A stretch of 64,000 bases of DNA, taken from the NCBI GenBank assembly GCA_963802575.1, contig CAWDJF010000008.1, positions 310,001 through 374,000 on the forward strand, in the 5' to 3' direction. Made by a program: the position numbers and the translations under genes. This document shows, piece after piece, positions 26,851 through 34,386 of the stretch. Origin of the DNA: DATFTE01 sp963802575. GTDB lineage: Bacteria > Acidobacteriota > Terriglobia > Terriglobales > Acidobacteriaceae. Numbering within the stretch: position 1 is the first letter of the stretch; each line of letters begins with the position of its first letter. The notes below the pieces were generated by a model, which was not told where the DNA came from, did no database searches, and saw only the letters and a program-made list of their open reading frames with translations.

Positions 26851-27770
26851 AGCAGCCCCCAATACCAGCGCAGGAATCCGTCGCCGCAGAAGAAAGCGAG
26901 CATGGCCATCGATCCCAGAAAGACGCCGAAGGGCATCTGATGATGGCGAAGAGCAATAGCGGCCGAGGCCCAGGCGCGGCGGCGCGCTTGCGGAGCGGGC
27001 TCATGATTGCGGGCGATGCGGCGGCGGGTGCGCTTCATCCAGACGATGAGGACGGTGGAGAGTCCGACGAGCGACCCGGCGATCGAAGCCGTGAAGATGG
27101 TGAAAATCGTGAGCTTGACGCCGAGAAATGCGCCGACCATCGCCATCAGTTTGACGTCTCCGAAGCCCATGCCTTCGACTCCGCGGGCGCGCAGGTAAAT
27201 GGCGCCAGCACCGTAGATGAAAGCGGAGCCAACGACCGCTCCGAGAATCGAGTCGCAAAGAGAAAGCAAATGCGCCGCGACGCTAGAGTCGACGGGAAGC
27301 GAAACTAGTCCTGGCAAAAGTTGGGAAGCGAGATCGTTGACTGGGACGAAGAGGCTGAAGACGAGTCCGAGCACGAGGCCGGGAATGGTCATTTTGTCAG
27401 GCAGCAGAAACATTTCCGCGTCGGTGAAGATCAGGCCCAGCAATAGGAATCCGAAGGCGCAGTATTTCAGCGTGGCCAGCGTGAGTCCAAAATGCCAGTA
27501 GCAGGCGAGGAATAGAAGTCCGGTGAGAAGTTCGACCACGAGGTAACGCGGCGAAATCGGAGCTTTGCAATCGCGGCAGCGTCCGCGGAGGAGGAGCCAT
27601 CCGAGAATGGGGATGTTGTCGTAGAAGCGAATCGGCTGCTTGCAGTTCGGGCAAGCGGAACCGGGGCGGACGACTGAGAGATCGCGCGGCAGGCGATAGA
27701 CGCAAACATTCAGGAAGCTGCCGAAGGCCAGCCCCAAGACAAAAATCGCCACTGCGAAGACAGGGTCCAC
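26847..27770 (-). CDS. pilD: prepilin leader peptidase/N-methyltransferase
   Basis: 307 residues, about eight membrane helices. Two zinc-type CxxC pairs in the N-terminal methyltransferase part (CPNC about 39-42, CRDC about 64-67). The peptidase aspartates are in LIFTDAEMFLLPD and in GMGFGDVKLMAMVGAF (family GxGD motif). It removes the leader of type IV prepilins and pseudopilins and methylates the new N-terminus. The basic C-terminal insertion with RRTRRRIARNHEP is unusual but the family motifs are complete. Coupled by 4-base overlap to the PAS protein downstream. Confidence 0.93.
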   Translation of the reverse strand: MDPVFAVAIFVLGLAFGSFLNVCVYRLPRDLSVVRPGSACPNCKQPIRFYDNIPILGWLLLRGRCRDCKAPISPRYLVVELLTGLLFLACYWHFGLTLATLKYCAFGFLLLGLIFTDAEMFLLPDKMTIPGLVLGLVFSLFVPVNDLASQLLPGLVSLPVDSSVAAHLLSLCDSILGAVVGSAFIYGAGAIYLRARGVEGMGFGDVKLMAMVGAFLGVKLTIFTIFTASIAGSLVGLSTVLIVWMKRTRRRIARNHEPAPQARRRAWASAAIALRHHQMPFGVFLGSMAMLAFFCGDGFLRWYWGLL

Positions 27771-28001
27771 CGGTTTCCTAGTTGGAGGATTCGACCTGAT
27801 TATACGGTGGCTAGTGACCCGGGACTAAGGTACGAAAGGCACTGTACGCGGGGACAAAGGTGGGGAAGTGATTGTACGGAAAAGGGTTACGGGTGAGGGG
27901 AATATCCCGTCCCGGAGGAAAGTGCCAAAGAACGTGGCTGTCGAGACAGGAATACCCTCTCTTCGCCTGGGACGGCGGAGGCGATTGTCTGCAGGAGCAC
28001 A

Positions 28002-28406
28002 CTATTTGGCGGGCGCGTCGGGTTTGGCGGTTTTCAGTTTTGCCAGAGACTCGTCGACCCGTGTGCGGAAGTCGCCTTTGTCGTTGTGCTCCCATCCACT
28101 GAAATTTGAGACCACGTGCATCTCGCACGACGTGCCCTGCGGCAGCAGCATGACTTTATTGGTGCGCTGCAGGATGGCTCCCGTGACGTTCACGTGAACC
28201 TCGTGCTTCACATTGTAGGCAGCCGTCATCTGAGTATCGTCGTTCTCTACGACGACGTAGTTGTCGACATTGCTGAGGACGTCTTTGACCGCGGCCCAGA
28301 CGTCGGCGCAGGCAACGGGATAAGTATTCTTGTAGGTCTTGCCGGAGGCTGGCAGAACGAACGCTAAAAGTATCAGAGTCACAATCGCGAGTCGCGTTCC
28401 TACCAT
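28002..28406 (-). CDS. small secreted protein of unknown function
   Basis: 134 residues. Signal peptide (MVGTRLAIVTLILLAFVLPASG), then a compact domain with TYPVACADVWAAVKDVLSNVDNYVVVENDD and VHVNVTGAILQRTNKVML. Alternating strand and helix pattern and size suggest a small alpha/beta fold. No family assigned. Gap to neighbours is over 100 bases on each side. Confidence 0.7.
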   Translation of the reverse strand: MVGTRLAIVTLILLAFVLPASGKTYKNTYPVACADVWAAVKDVLSNVDNYVVVENDDTQMTAAYNVKHEVHVNVTGAILQRTNKVMLLPQGTSCEMHVVSNFSGWEHNDKGDFRTRVDESLAKLKTAKPDAPAK

Positions 28407-28535
28407 GAAGTGTCTCCTTCCACGGTTTTTCGAGACGAGGCAACGATAGTCTTTTTACCGAATTCGTCAGTGCGTGGAATCACGGGGAGGAGTGACGAGC
28501 CAGAACGCTTCCGCGCCGTTGGGATATTGCCGCCG

Positions 28536-30044
28536 TCAAGACGCGCGGGCGGCTTTGGCGTCGGAGGCGGCGCCGGTGAGGGTGACGGAGAAAATTGTCC
28601 CGCTGTTTGCGCGATTGGCGCGGGTGCGGAAGCGGATGGCTCCTCCGTGCTTCTGCGCGATGCCTTGGGAGAACCACAGTCCGAGGCCGGTGCCGAATTC
28701 CTGTTTGGTAGTGAAGAAGGGCTCGAAGATGCGGGCGGCGGCCTCGGGCGCGATGCCGGCACCGTTGTCAGCAATCGTGACACGCACGGAACTGCGGCCA
28801 CCGTGATTCAAACTGCGAACGCGGACCCAGAGGCGGCCTCCGTCTTTCATGGCGTCGACCGCGTTGATGATCAGGTTCGCGAAAAGCTGGCGAAGTTCAC
28901 CCGGGAATCCTGTGATCCGCACGCTGGTGGCGTAGCGTTTTTCCACCTGGATGTGTTTGTCCTGAAGGCGGCGTTGGTAGAGCTGCAAAACCTGATCGAG
29001 AATTTCCTCAAGATTGACCTGGGCGGGTGAGGAAGTTTCGCGCACGAATCCTAGCGTTTGATGAGCGAACTCGGCCACGCGCTCGACTTCCTTCTCGGCT
29101 TGATCCAGATACTCGTTCTGGCGGGGCGGGTCGCGGCGCGCCAGATAAAGCAGGTTGGTGATGGCCTCGAGGGGATTGTTGATTTCGTGGGCGACCACGG
29201 CGGCGAGACGTCCGGCAGTGGCGAGTTTTTCGTTGCGGCGCAGAGCCTCTTCCGCGCGAGTTTGCGCAGTGACGTCACGGGCGATGCCGGAGTGTCCGAC
29301 GATTTCACCCTTCCGATTGCGCAGCGGTGAGATGGAAAGCAGCACGATAACGCGGGTGCCGTCCTTGCGTAGACGCTCGGTGTGAAAGCTCAAGATCTGT
29401 TGCCCTTGATTGAGGCGGTCGGTGTTGCGGTCGACCTCGGCGATCTTTTCCGCGGGAGCAACCAGCGAAATGTGACGGCCGACAGCTTCTTCGGCGGAGT
29501 AGCCGTAGAGATTTTCTGCGCCACGATTCCATGTGGTGATCACGCCTTCTGGCGTAGCGCTGAAGATGGCGTCGGCCGAGGATTCGACGATGGCGGCCAT
29601 GCGCCCGCGGACTTCATCGGCTCGAGTCTCTGCGAGTCTGCGCTGGCGAGCGAGACCAGCGGTCATGACGGAGATTAGGACGAAAATCAGCAGGCGTTCA
29701 ACGTCATTGGCGGAGAGAGTAAAGCTGAAGCGCGGCGAGAACGTGAAATAGTCGAGTGCGAGGACCGAGGCGATGGTGCAGAGGACCGACGGCCCGAAGC
29801 CGAAGACACGTGCCGTGACAATGACCGCAGCCAGGAAGACGACGAACGGGTCCTGGTGCATGACCGGCCACAGATACCAGGCCCAGAGAGCAATGGCGGT
29901 GGTTCCCAGCGCGGCACTGTAGCGCAGACGCCAGTCCCAGTAGCGAAGTTGTGGGGCCGAATCCGGACTGTTATCGGTGGGCATAACGCAATCGCGGGAT
30001 GGAGATGAAGGCGGAGCGCGGGAAGGCAACGGTCCCGAAGCCAC
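28536..30044 (-). CDS. membrane histidine kinase with DUF4118 and PAS domains
   Basis: Up to 502 residues; an in-frame ATG at 29987 (MPTDNS) is an equally possible start. Four membrane helices in a DUF4118 (KdpD-type) module (about 35-130), a PAS domain (about 150-270) with AIVESSADAIFSATPEGVITTWNRGAENLYGYSAEE. The dimerisation H-box VVAHEINNPLEAI carries the His, and the ATPase has NLIINAVDAM, ADNGAGI, FEPFFTTK and GTGLGLWFS. A complete kinase. No response regulator gene is adjacent, so its partner is elsewhere. The heptamer repeat at 30101 lies upstream of its start. Confidence 0.92.
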   Translation of the reverse strand: MASGPLPSRAPPSSPSRDCVMPTDNSPDSAPQLRYWDWRLRYSAALGTTAIALWAWYLWPVMHQDPFVVFLAAVIVTARVFGFGPSVLCTIASVLALDYFTFSPRFSFTLSANDVERLLIFVLISVMTAGLARQRRLAETRADEVRGRMAAIVESSADAIFSATPEGVITTWNRGAENLYGYSAEEAVGRHISLVAPAEKIAEVDRNTDRLNQGQQILSFHTERLRKDGTRVIVLLSISPLRNRKGEIVGHSGIARDVTAQTRAEEALRRNEKLATAGRLAAVVAHEINNPLEAITNLLYLARRDPPRQNEYLDQAEKEVERVAEFAHQTLGFVRETSSPAQVNLEEILDQVLQLYQRRLQDKHIQVEKRYATSVRITGFPGELRQLFANLIINAVDAMKDGGRLWVRVRSLNHGGRSSVRVTIADNGAGIAPEAAARIFEPFFTTKQEFGTGLGLWFSQGIAQKHGGAIRFRTRANRANSGTIFSVTLTGAASDAKAARAS

Positions 30045-30100
30045 CGCAACGAGATCACTGTAGCAGGGTGGATTCGTGCTAGCAATTTGAGGCGAGCCCA

Positions 30101-30135
30101 GACCCCGGACGTCAGACCTCGGACCTCAGACTGTG
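30101..30135. repeat. 7-base period tandem repeat (GACCTCA family)
   Basis: Five units GACCCCG, GACGTCA, GACCTCG, GACCTCA, GACTGTG fill the gap between the kinase gene start and the cytochrome gene terminator. Confidence 0.7.
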
Positions 30136-30146
30136 GATCAAGAAAT

Positions 30147-30170
30147 GGGGCGCGTTGCGTGGCGCGCCCC
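30147..30170 (-). terminator. hairpin after the cytochrome c gene
   Basis: Perfect 8-bp stem GGGGCGCG (30147-30154)/CGCGCCCC (30163-30170) with an 8-base loop, 16 bases past the stop at 30187 on the minus strand. Followed by ATTTCTTG; only a weak T-tract. Confidence 0.6.
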
Positions 30171-30186
30171 TCGGGGGAGGCCGAAC

Positions 30187-30639
30187 TTACTTAACTTGTA
30201 TGCCCTCGATGTACTTGTTGAGGTTAGCGACGCGCTGTAGGACTTCCGCGTCGCTGCCTTCGCTGATCGTCCAGAACAGTTTGCCCCATACGGGCATATC
30301 TCTGGAGCCATGGGCCGCCAGAACGTCCTGACCACGGATGACCGATGCCACTTTCATGGATGGATATTTGCCGCCATTCTTGGCGGCGAGAGACGTCAGG
30401 TCGGTAGGAGGGGTCTTCAGGGCTTCGGCGGCCGGACCCGCGCCTTTGCCGTCCTTGCCATGGCAGACGGCGCAATAAGTGGTGAACATCTCCTGGCCGG
30501 AAGCGGCGGAAGTCGGTTTGATGGGAACGTGCTTGATAACGGTTGTGGGTTGCGCGGTCTGCGGCTGATTTTGCGCGGTGAGTGCGAGCGCGAAAACAGC
30601 AAGGATCGCGAAGACCCAAATGGGCTTACGAGAGAACAT
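30187..30639 (-). CDS. c-type cytochrome, monohaem
   Basis: 150 residues from ATG 30639, chosen because of a perfect AGGAGG 6 bases upstream; longer in-frame starts lack this. Signal/anchor MFSRKPIWVFAILAVFALALTA, then the haem site CAVCH (CxxCH) at about 63. Downstream the axial Met is probably in SRDMPVWG. Class I cytochrome c like domain (KGAGPAAEALKTPPTDLTSLA, YIEGIQVK). Exported and probably periplasmic electron carrier. Terminator hairpin follows. Confidence 0.9.
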   Translation of the reverse strand: MFSRKPIWVFAILAVFALALTAQNQPQTAQPTTVIKHVPIKPTSAASGQEMFTTYCAVCHGKDGKGAGPAAEALKTPPTDLTSLAAKNGGKYPSMKVASVIRGQDVLAAHGSRDMPVWGKLFWTISEGSDAEVLQRVANLNKYIEGIQVK

Positions 30640-30804
30640 GATAATCCTCCTTATGACTGCGGGGAAAGCTGGTCCAACTGCTCTACCACTGGTCAGTGTA
30701 GGAGGGGGTAGCACGCCTTACAGTGAGGTATGTCACAACGAGGGGTGAGGTATGTACCGGGATGAAGCGCGAAGCGCTTACATGATTTTCGGTCAAGCAG
30801 CAAG

Positions 30805-30839
30805 GCCCCACCTCTCGCAAAGAACGCGAGAAATGGGGC
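30805..30839 (-). terminator. hairpin after the BON-domain gene
   Basis: Nested arms GCCCCA..TCTCGC (30805-30818) and GCGAGA..TGGGGC (30826-30839) form a 12-bp stem with small bulge. It is 10 bases past the stop of the minus-strand gene 30849-31937. Confidence 0.65.
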
Positions 30840-30848
30840 ACTTGCAGC

Positions 30849-31937
30849 TTATTGATTTGGGTTATTGGGGTTGTCGAGGTGCGGGCGGCTGTCGTTGGGA
30901 TTCTTCGAGGGAATCACCGTGACCGAATTCTGCAGAGTGAAGTTCAGGACCGTCTCCGACGACAACTTGATTTGCTGGCCCTTGGTTGCGGCTTGTACGC
31001 CGCCGCCCAATCCGCCGCCGGCAGCAGCGCCGATGGCCGCGCCCTTGCCGCCGCCTGCGATGGCTCCGATGATGGCTCCGATGCCAGCGCCGGCTCCGAC
31101 TTTCTCGGCAGTATTTTTGCCGCGCGAAGAACCCTGGCGTTTGTACTGGTCGGTCTGAATGCTGTAGTACTTGCCACCCGAGGAGATACGGTCGAGTTGC
31201 AGTACGAGAAGCGATTGTCCGGCAAACTTGCCCGCGCTTTGCACCGTGACGATATGGCCTTCGACGTCGGCGCCGCTGGGAATGACGACGTCCCCTTCGA
31301 CTGCAAGAGGCGAGTCGAGGGTGGCGTGAAAGGTCTGTCCCTGCTGACTCTTTTCGGAGTCGATGGTGTCAACCAGACGTACTGCCAGCGTGGCGCCGGA
31401 AGGAATGGTGACCTTCTGCGGGGGCGGTGGCGGAGGAGGTGGTGCTGGGGCGGCGGCCGGAGCAGGCTGGTTCATCGCTTCGGTGGTGGCGGCTGCAGTG
31501 GTTGCGGCTGCGGCTGGTGCGGCGGCTTCTATCGCCTTGGCCGGACGGTGCTTCACGCGAGGCTTGGGCGCAGGAGCGGGCTTCGATTCCTGTATGGGAG
31601 CGGGCGCTGGAGCCTGCGCAGTCTCAACCGGCACGGGCGCCGGTGGAGGCGCGGTTTGCAGATTATTGACAACTTGTTTTACGCCCGGAATGGCGGATGC
31701 ATAGCGTGCGGCGGCATCGCGTTGAGTTTCATTGTCGACAATGCCGGAGAGGGTTACGGTTCCGTTCTCCGATTGAACGCCAAGCTGCTTGCCCTGCAGT
31801 CCCGAGTCGCCATTGATCTTGCTCTGGATGTCGCTGGTAATTTGCGCATCGTTCGGCGCTTTCGCGCAGCCCACGGTCATGCCCATGACTAGAAGGAACA
31901 CGAGGATGGTTGCGTAAGCGGAAGCTCTCGCCTTCAT
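30849..31937 (-). CDS. lipoprotein with BON domain and glycine-rich C-terminus
   Basis: 362 residues. Lipoprotein signal with Cys about 24 (VGCAKAP), a BON domain (about 30-95, IQSKINGDSGLQGKQLGVQSENGTVTLSGIVDNETQRDAAARYA), then an Ala/Pro-rich low-complexity linker (about 100-170). A second domain has VTIPSGATLAVRLVDTIDS and IPSGADVEGHIVTVQSAGKFAGQSLLVLQLDRI. It ends with a Gly-rich segment (GAGAGIGAIIGAIAGGGKGAAIGAAAGG) that looks like a glycine-zipper. BON domains bind membranes. Periplasmic or outer-membrane role suspected, not shown. Confidence 0.82.
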   Translation of the reverse strand: MKARASAYATILVFLLVMGMTVGCAKAPNDAQITSDIQSKINGDSGLQGKQLGVQSENGTVTLSGIVDNETQRDAAARYASAIPGVKQVVNNLQTAPPPAPVPVETAQAPAPAPIQESKPAPAPKPRVKHRPAKAIEAAAPAAAATTAAATTEAMNQPAPAAAPAPPPPPPPPQKVTIPSGATLAVRLVDTIDSEKSQQGQTFHATLDSPLAVEGDVVIPSGADVEGHIVTVQSAGKFAGQSLLVLQLDRISSGGKYYSIQTDQYKRQGSSRGKNTAEKVGAGAGIGAIIGAIAGGGKGAAIGAAAGGGLGGGVQAATKGQQIKLSSETVLNFTLQNSVTVIPSKNPNDSRPHLDNPNNPNQ

Positions 31938-32035
31938 AAAGGTAACTCCTGAGGATGTTGACCTAATTGTAATAGTTTAGATGCAACGTGACGCGGAAAC
32001 TGGGGCAAAATCGTATGTGGAAACCAATGTGGCAC

Positions 32036-32055
32036 CGGGGCGGAAGGCCGCCCCG
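32036..32055 (-). terminator. hairpin after the PilZ gene
   Basis: Perfect 8-bp stem CGGGGCGG/CCGCCCCG with a 4-base loop (AAGG), 10 bases past the stop at 32066. No strong T run, so its function is uncertain. Confidence 0.45.
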
Positions 32056-32065
32056 AATGCAAAGA

Positions 32066-32602
32066 TTAGCTGGTGTGCAGGAATTTGTAATCGAGGATGG
32101 AAGCGGCCAGTCCGGTCACCTCGCCCTCGGATTTCGGTTCCTTCGAACGGGTGATGCGGGCCTGACAGAGAACGTTGCTGTTCTTCTGTCCGGAAATTTC
32201 CTCTGGCATCTCAAAGACCATCTCGATCAGGGTGTTCGAAGGAAGCTGTTGCGGTCCACGAATGAGCACGCCCGACTGGCTGAGGTTATCGATAGTGCCC
32301 TCGAACCAGCTTCCCAGATTCTTCACGCGGTAGCGCACCGGAGTATCGAGTTTCAGACGGCGGGCGCGCGGAACCCATGTCGGCTTCTTGGTGTGCGAAC
32401 GGGAGCGGCGTGAGGGAGTCGCGGTGTCGGCTGCGGCGCGATCAACACGCGCCGTGCGTTTCATGGTCTGCCAATCGTATTGGTATTCGGCAGCGCAGAG
32501 CAGGCAGACCTGATAGTAGTGTCCGTCGGCAGCGCGCCGCGGCCAGGAAAACTCGTGCGAACAGCGGCCAAGCATAAGAACGTCCAATAGCTTTTGAGCC
32601 AT
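32066..32602 (-). CDS. PilZ-domain protein
   Basis: 178 residues from ATG 32602 (MAQKLLDVLMLGRC), taken because the frame upstream lacks coding character. A Cys-rich N-terminal part has LGRCSHEFSWPRR and CLLCAAEY (CxxC zinc-type). Then a basic linker and the PilZ fold (about 90-178) with RYRVKNLGSWFEGTIDNLSQSGVLIRG, which carries the R-x3-R and (D/N)xSxxG cyclic-di-GMP binding pattern, the RxxxR being RARRLKL...VRYR, less clear. A c-di-GMP receptor for motility or adhesion is likely. A sigma-54 candidate promoter lies 84-99 bases upstream. Confidence 0.8.
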   Translation of the reverse strand: MAQKLLDVLMLGRCSHEFSWPRRAADGHYYQVCLLCAAEYQYDWQTMKRTARVDRAAADTATPSRRSRSHTKKPTWVPRARRLKLDTPVRYRVKNLGSWFEGTIDNLSQSGVLIRGPQQLPSNTLIEMVFEMPEEISGQKNSNVLCQARITRSKEPKSEGEVTGLAASILDYKFLHTS

Positions 32603-32684
32603 GATGAATTCCGGCTGGCAACACCGGACGCCCTCATCATCTAACGGAGTGGTGCGGATGGGTAGGTTACTTTCGTGTAATCGC

Positions 32685-32701
32685 GGCACTGTACGTGCCA
32701 A
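32685..32701 (-). promoter_or_regulatory. candidate sigma-54 promoter before the PilZ gene
   Basis: On the minus strand TTGGCACGTACAGTGCC has GG (32699-32698), 10 bases, GC (32687-32686), close to the YTGGCACGN4TTGC consensus. A start near 32674 would give a 72-base leader. Confidence 0.45.
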
Positions 32702-32734
32702 GTGAAAGCACGGGACGGGGTTGCAGGTTTGGGC

Positions 32735-33376
32735 ATGGTGAAAACCGCGGGAGTGTATCATCGGCGCGTGGACGACGTGACGGCATTCGTTCTGGCGGGC
32801 GGCAAAAGCACGCGCATGGGGCGGGACAAGGCCTTCCTTGAGTTGCGCGGGCAGAGCCTGTTGGCGCGGGCCATTGCGAAAGCGCGGGCGGTCACGGACG
32901 AGGTTTGGATTGTTGGCAGCCTCGCGAAATTTGCCAACTTTGGCAAGACTGTCGAGGATGTTTATCCGGAGCGAGGACCGCTGGGGGCGATCCATGCGGC
33001 GCTTGCATCGAGCGCGACTGAATTGAATTTTGTGCTGGCGGTGGATATGCCGTTCGTGGAAGAGGAGTTTGCTCGCTGGCTAATCGGCGAGGCGCGCAAG
33101 AGCGAGTTTGTGGTTACGGTCCCACGTGCCGGGGGGAGATTGCATCCGTTGTGCGGTGTGTATCGAAAGAGGTTCGCGGAAATCGCGCGGCAGTCGCTGG
33201 AGAGGGGAGAGAATAAGATTGATCGGCTCTTCCTGGAGGTGCCGACCAGCGTGATCGAGGAACAACAGTTATTGTTGGCGGGATTCTCTGGCGACATGTT
33301 CCGCAATGTGAATACGCGGGAAGAGTGGGAAGAAGTTGTTAGTACCCAGTACCCAGTACCGAGTAAAAAACCTTGA
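32735..33376 (+). CDS. mobA: molybdenum cofactor guanylyltransferase
   Basis: About 213 residues from ATG 32735; GTG 32768 is a tighter alternative, as it begins right before the FVLAGGKSTRMG motif. The nucleotide-binding loop LAGGKSTRMGRDKAFLELRG and the PERGPLGAIHAAL and VDMPFVEEEF motifs (the last with catalytic Asp) mark the MobA family. It transfers GMP to molybdopterin. The C-terminal residues STQYPVPSKK are encoded by a heptamer repeat (33343-33363), so the end of the protein may not be conserved. No other moco genes are nearby. Confidence 0.88.
   Translation: MVKTAGVYHRRVDDVTAFVLAGGKSTRMGRDKAFLELRGQSLLARAIAKARAVTDEVWIVGSLAKFANFGKTVEDVYPERGPLGAIHAALASSATELNFVLAVDMPFVEEEFARWLIGEARKSEFVVTVPRAGGRLHPLCGVYRKRFAEIARQSLERGENKIDRLFLEVPTSVIEEQQLLLAGFSGDMFRNVNTREEWEEVVSTQYPVPSKKP
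33343..33363. repeat. 7-base period tandem repeat (TACCCAG), overlapping the mobA 3' end
   Basis: Three units TACCCAG, TACCCAG, TACCGAG, then TAAAAAA. They are read in frame as the last residues of the MobA protein (TQYPVPSK). Confidence 0.7.
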
Positions 33377-33405
33377 AACTAAGCCTGTACAAATGATTCA
33401 AACTT

Positions 33406-33528
33406 AACTGAGAACTGAGAACTGAGAACTGAGAACTGAGAACTGAGAACTGAGAACTGAGAACTGAGAACTGAGAACTGAGAACTGAGAACTGAGAACT
33501 GAGAACTGAGAACTGAGAACTGAGAACT
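33406..33528. repeat. 17.6-copy perfect heptamer array (AACTGAG)
   Basis: The unit AACTGAG is repeated 17 full times plus 4 bases with no mismatch over 123 bases. It ends 5 bases before the ATG of the ABC ATPase at 33534, filling the whole gap after mobA, including where a ribosome site should be. The longest of the heptamer arrays in this window. Confidence 0.97.
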
Positions 33529-33533
33529 AAATT

Positions 33534-34301
33534 ATGGCTGCCAGTACCGCGCCCGGGCCTTACATCGAATTCAAAGACGTTTACAAGTCTTTCGGGGACA
33601 ACCACGTTTTGCAGGACGCGAACTTCAACGTCATGCCCGGGGAGACGGTGTGCATCCTGGGGCGCAGCGGTGTGGGCAAGTCCGTGTCACTGCATTTGTT
33701 AATGGGATTTCTGAAGCCCGACAGCGGCCGCGTAATCGTGGCGTATCGCGATGTCACGGACTACACCGAAGTTCAGATGGAACTCATCCGCAAGAAAGTC
33801 ACGATGGTCTTTCAGAATGGTGCGCTGTTTGACTCGCTCACCGTGGGAGAGAACGTGGCCTTCCCGCTGCGCGAGCGGCATGATTTGTCGGAAGAGCAGA
33901 TTTTGCAGATTGTGGATGGGCTGCTGGAGATGGTCGGCGTAAAAGAGATGCGCGACCTGTTGCCGTCGGATCTGTCGACCGGGATGAAGCGGTCGGTGGC
34001 GATTGCGCGGGCGCTGGCGGCGCAGCCCGAATGCGTGTTGTACGACGAACCGACCACCATGGTCGATCCTCTGATGGCGCAACTGCTGGGCGATTTGATC
34101 AAGCGGTTGAAGGCGCAGTTGCACCTGACGAGCGTGGTCGTAACGCATGACATGCGGCTAGCGAAGAAGTTGGCGGATCGGGTGGTGTTTCTGCATGAAG
34201 GAAAAGTGCTGTTCTTCGGAACCTATCCGGAGATGGAGAAGTGCGGACAACCGATTATTCAGGAGTTTTTGGAATTGGATCAGATGGAGTTAGAAGTGTA
34301 G
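33534..34301 (+). CDS. ABC transporter ATP-binding protein, MlaF type
   Basis: 255 residues. Walker A GRSGVGKS (about 42-49), signature LSTGMKR with Walker B VLYDEPTTMVDP (about 164-175), and the switch His in VVVTHD. Sequence QVTVMVFQNGALFDSLTVGENVAFPL is typical of the Mla/Ttg2 family that moves phospholipids between membranes. The partner permease (MlaE) and substrate-binding protein (MlaD) are not in this window. No ribosome site is seen; the upstream region is the AACTGAG heptamer array. Start ATG 33534 chosen because it begins MAASTAPGPYIEFKDVYKSFG. Confidence 0.88.
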   Translation: MAASTAPGPYIEFKDVYKSFGDNHVLQDANFNVMPGETVCILGRSGVGKSVSLHLLMGFLKPDSGRVIVAYRDVTDYTEVQMELIRKKVTMVFQNGALFDSLTVGENVAFPLRERHDLSEEQILQIVDGLLEMVGVKEMRDLLPSDLSTGMKRSVAIARALAAQPECVLYDEPTTMVDPLMAQLLGDLIKRLKAQLHLTSVVVTHDMRLAKKLADRVVFLHEGKVLFFGTYPEMEKCGQPIIQEFLELDQMELEV

Positions 34302-34306
34302 AGCGG

Positions 34307-34381
34307 GCGTCAGGCGTCAGGCTTCAGGAAAAAACGGCATCTATAGTGTTTTCCAGAAGTCTGACGCCAGAAGCCTGAAGC
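34307..34381. repeat. heptamer repeats in inverted orientation between convergent genes
   Basis: Left arm GCGTCAG, GCGTCAG, GCTTCAG (34307-34327). Right arm CTGACGC, CAGAAGC, CTGAAGC (34361-34381), the reverse complement of GCTTCAG, GCTTCTG, GCGTCAG. The arms can form a long stem with a 33-base loop, and sit 6 bases after each convergent stop, so they may act as a bidirectional terminator. Confidence 0.7.
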
Positions 34382-34386
34382 CCGAT

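Noticed and set aside
30852..31892. 346-residue plus-strand frame
   Set aside because: Antisense shadow of the BON-domain lipoprotein; Gly/Arg-rich with no domain.
33406..33528. CRISPR array
   Set aside because: The unit is only 7 bases with no spacers; it is a simple tandem repeat.
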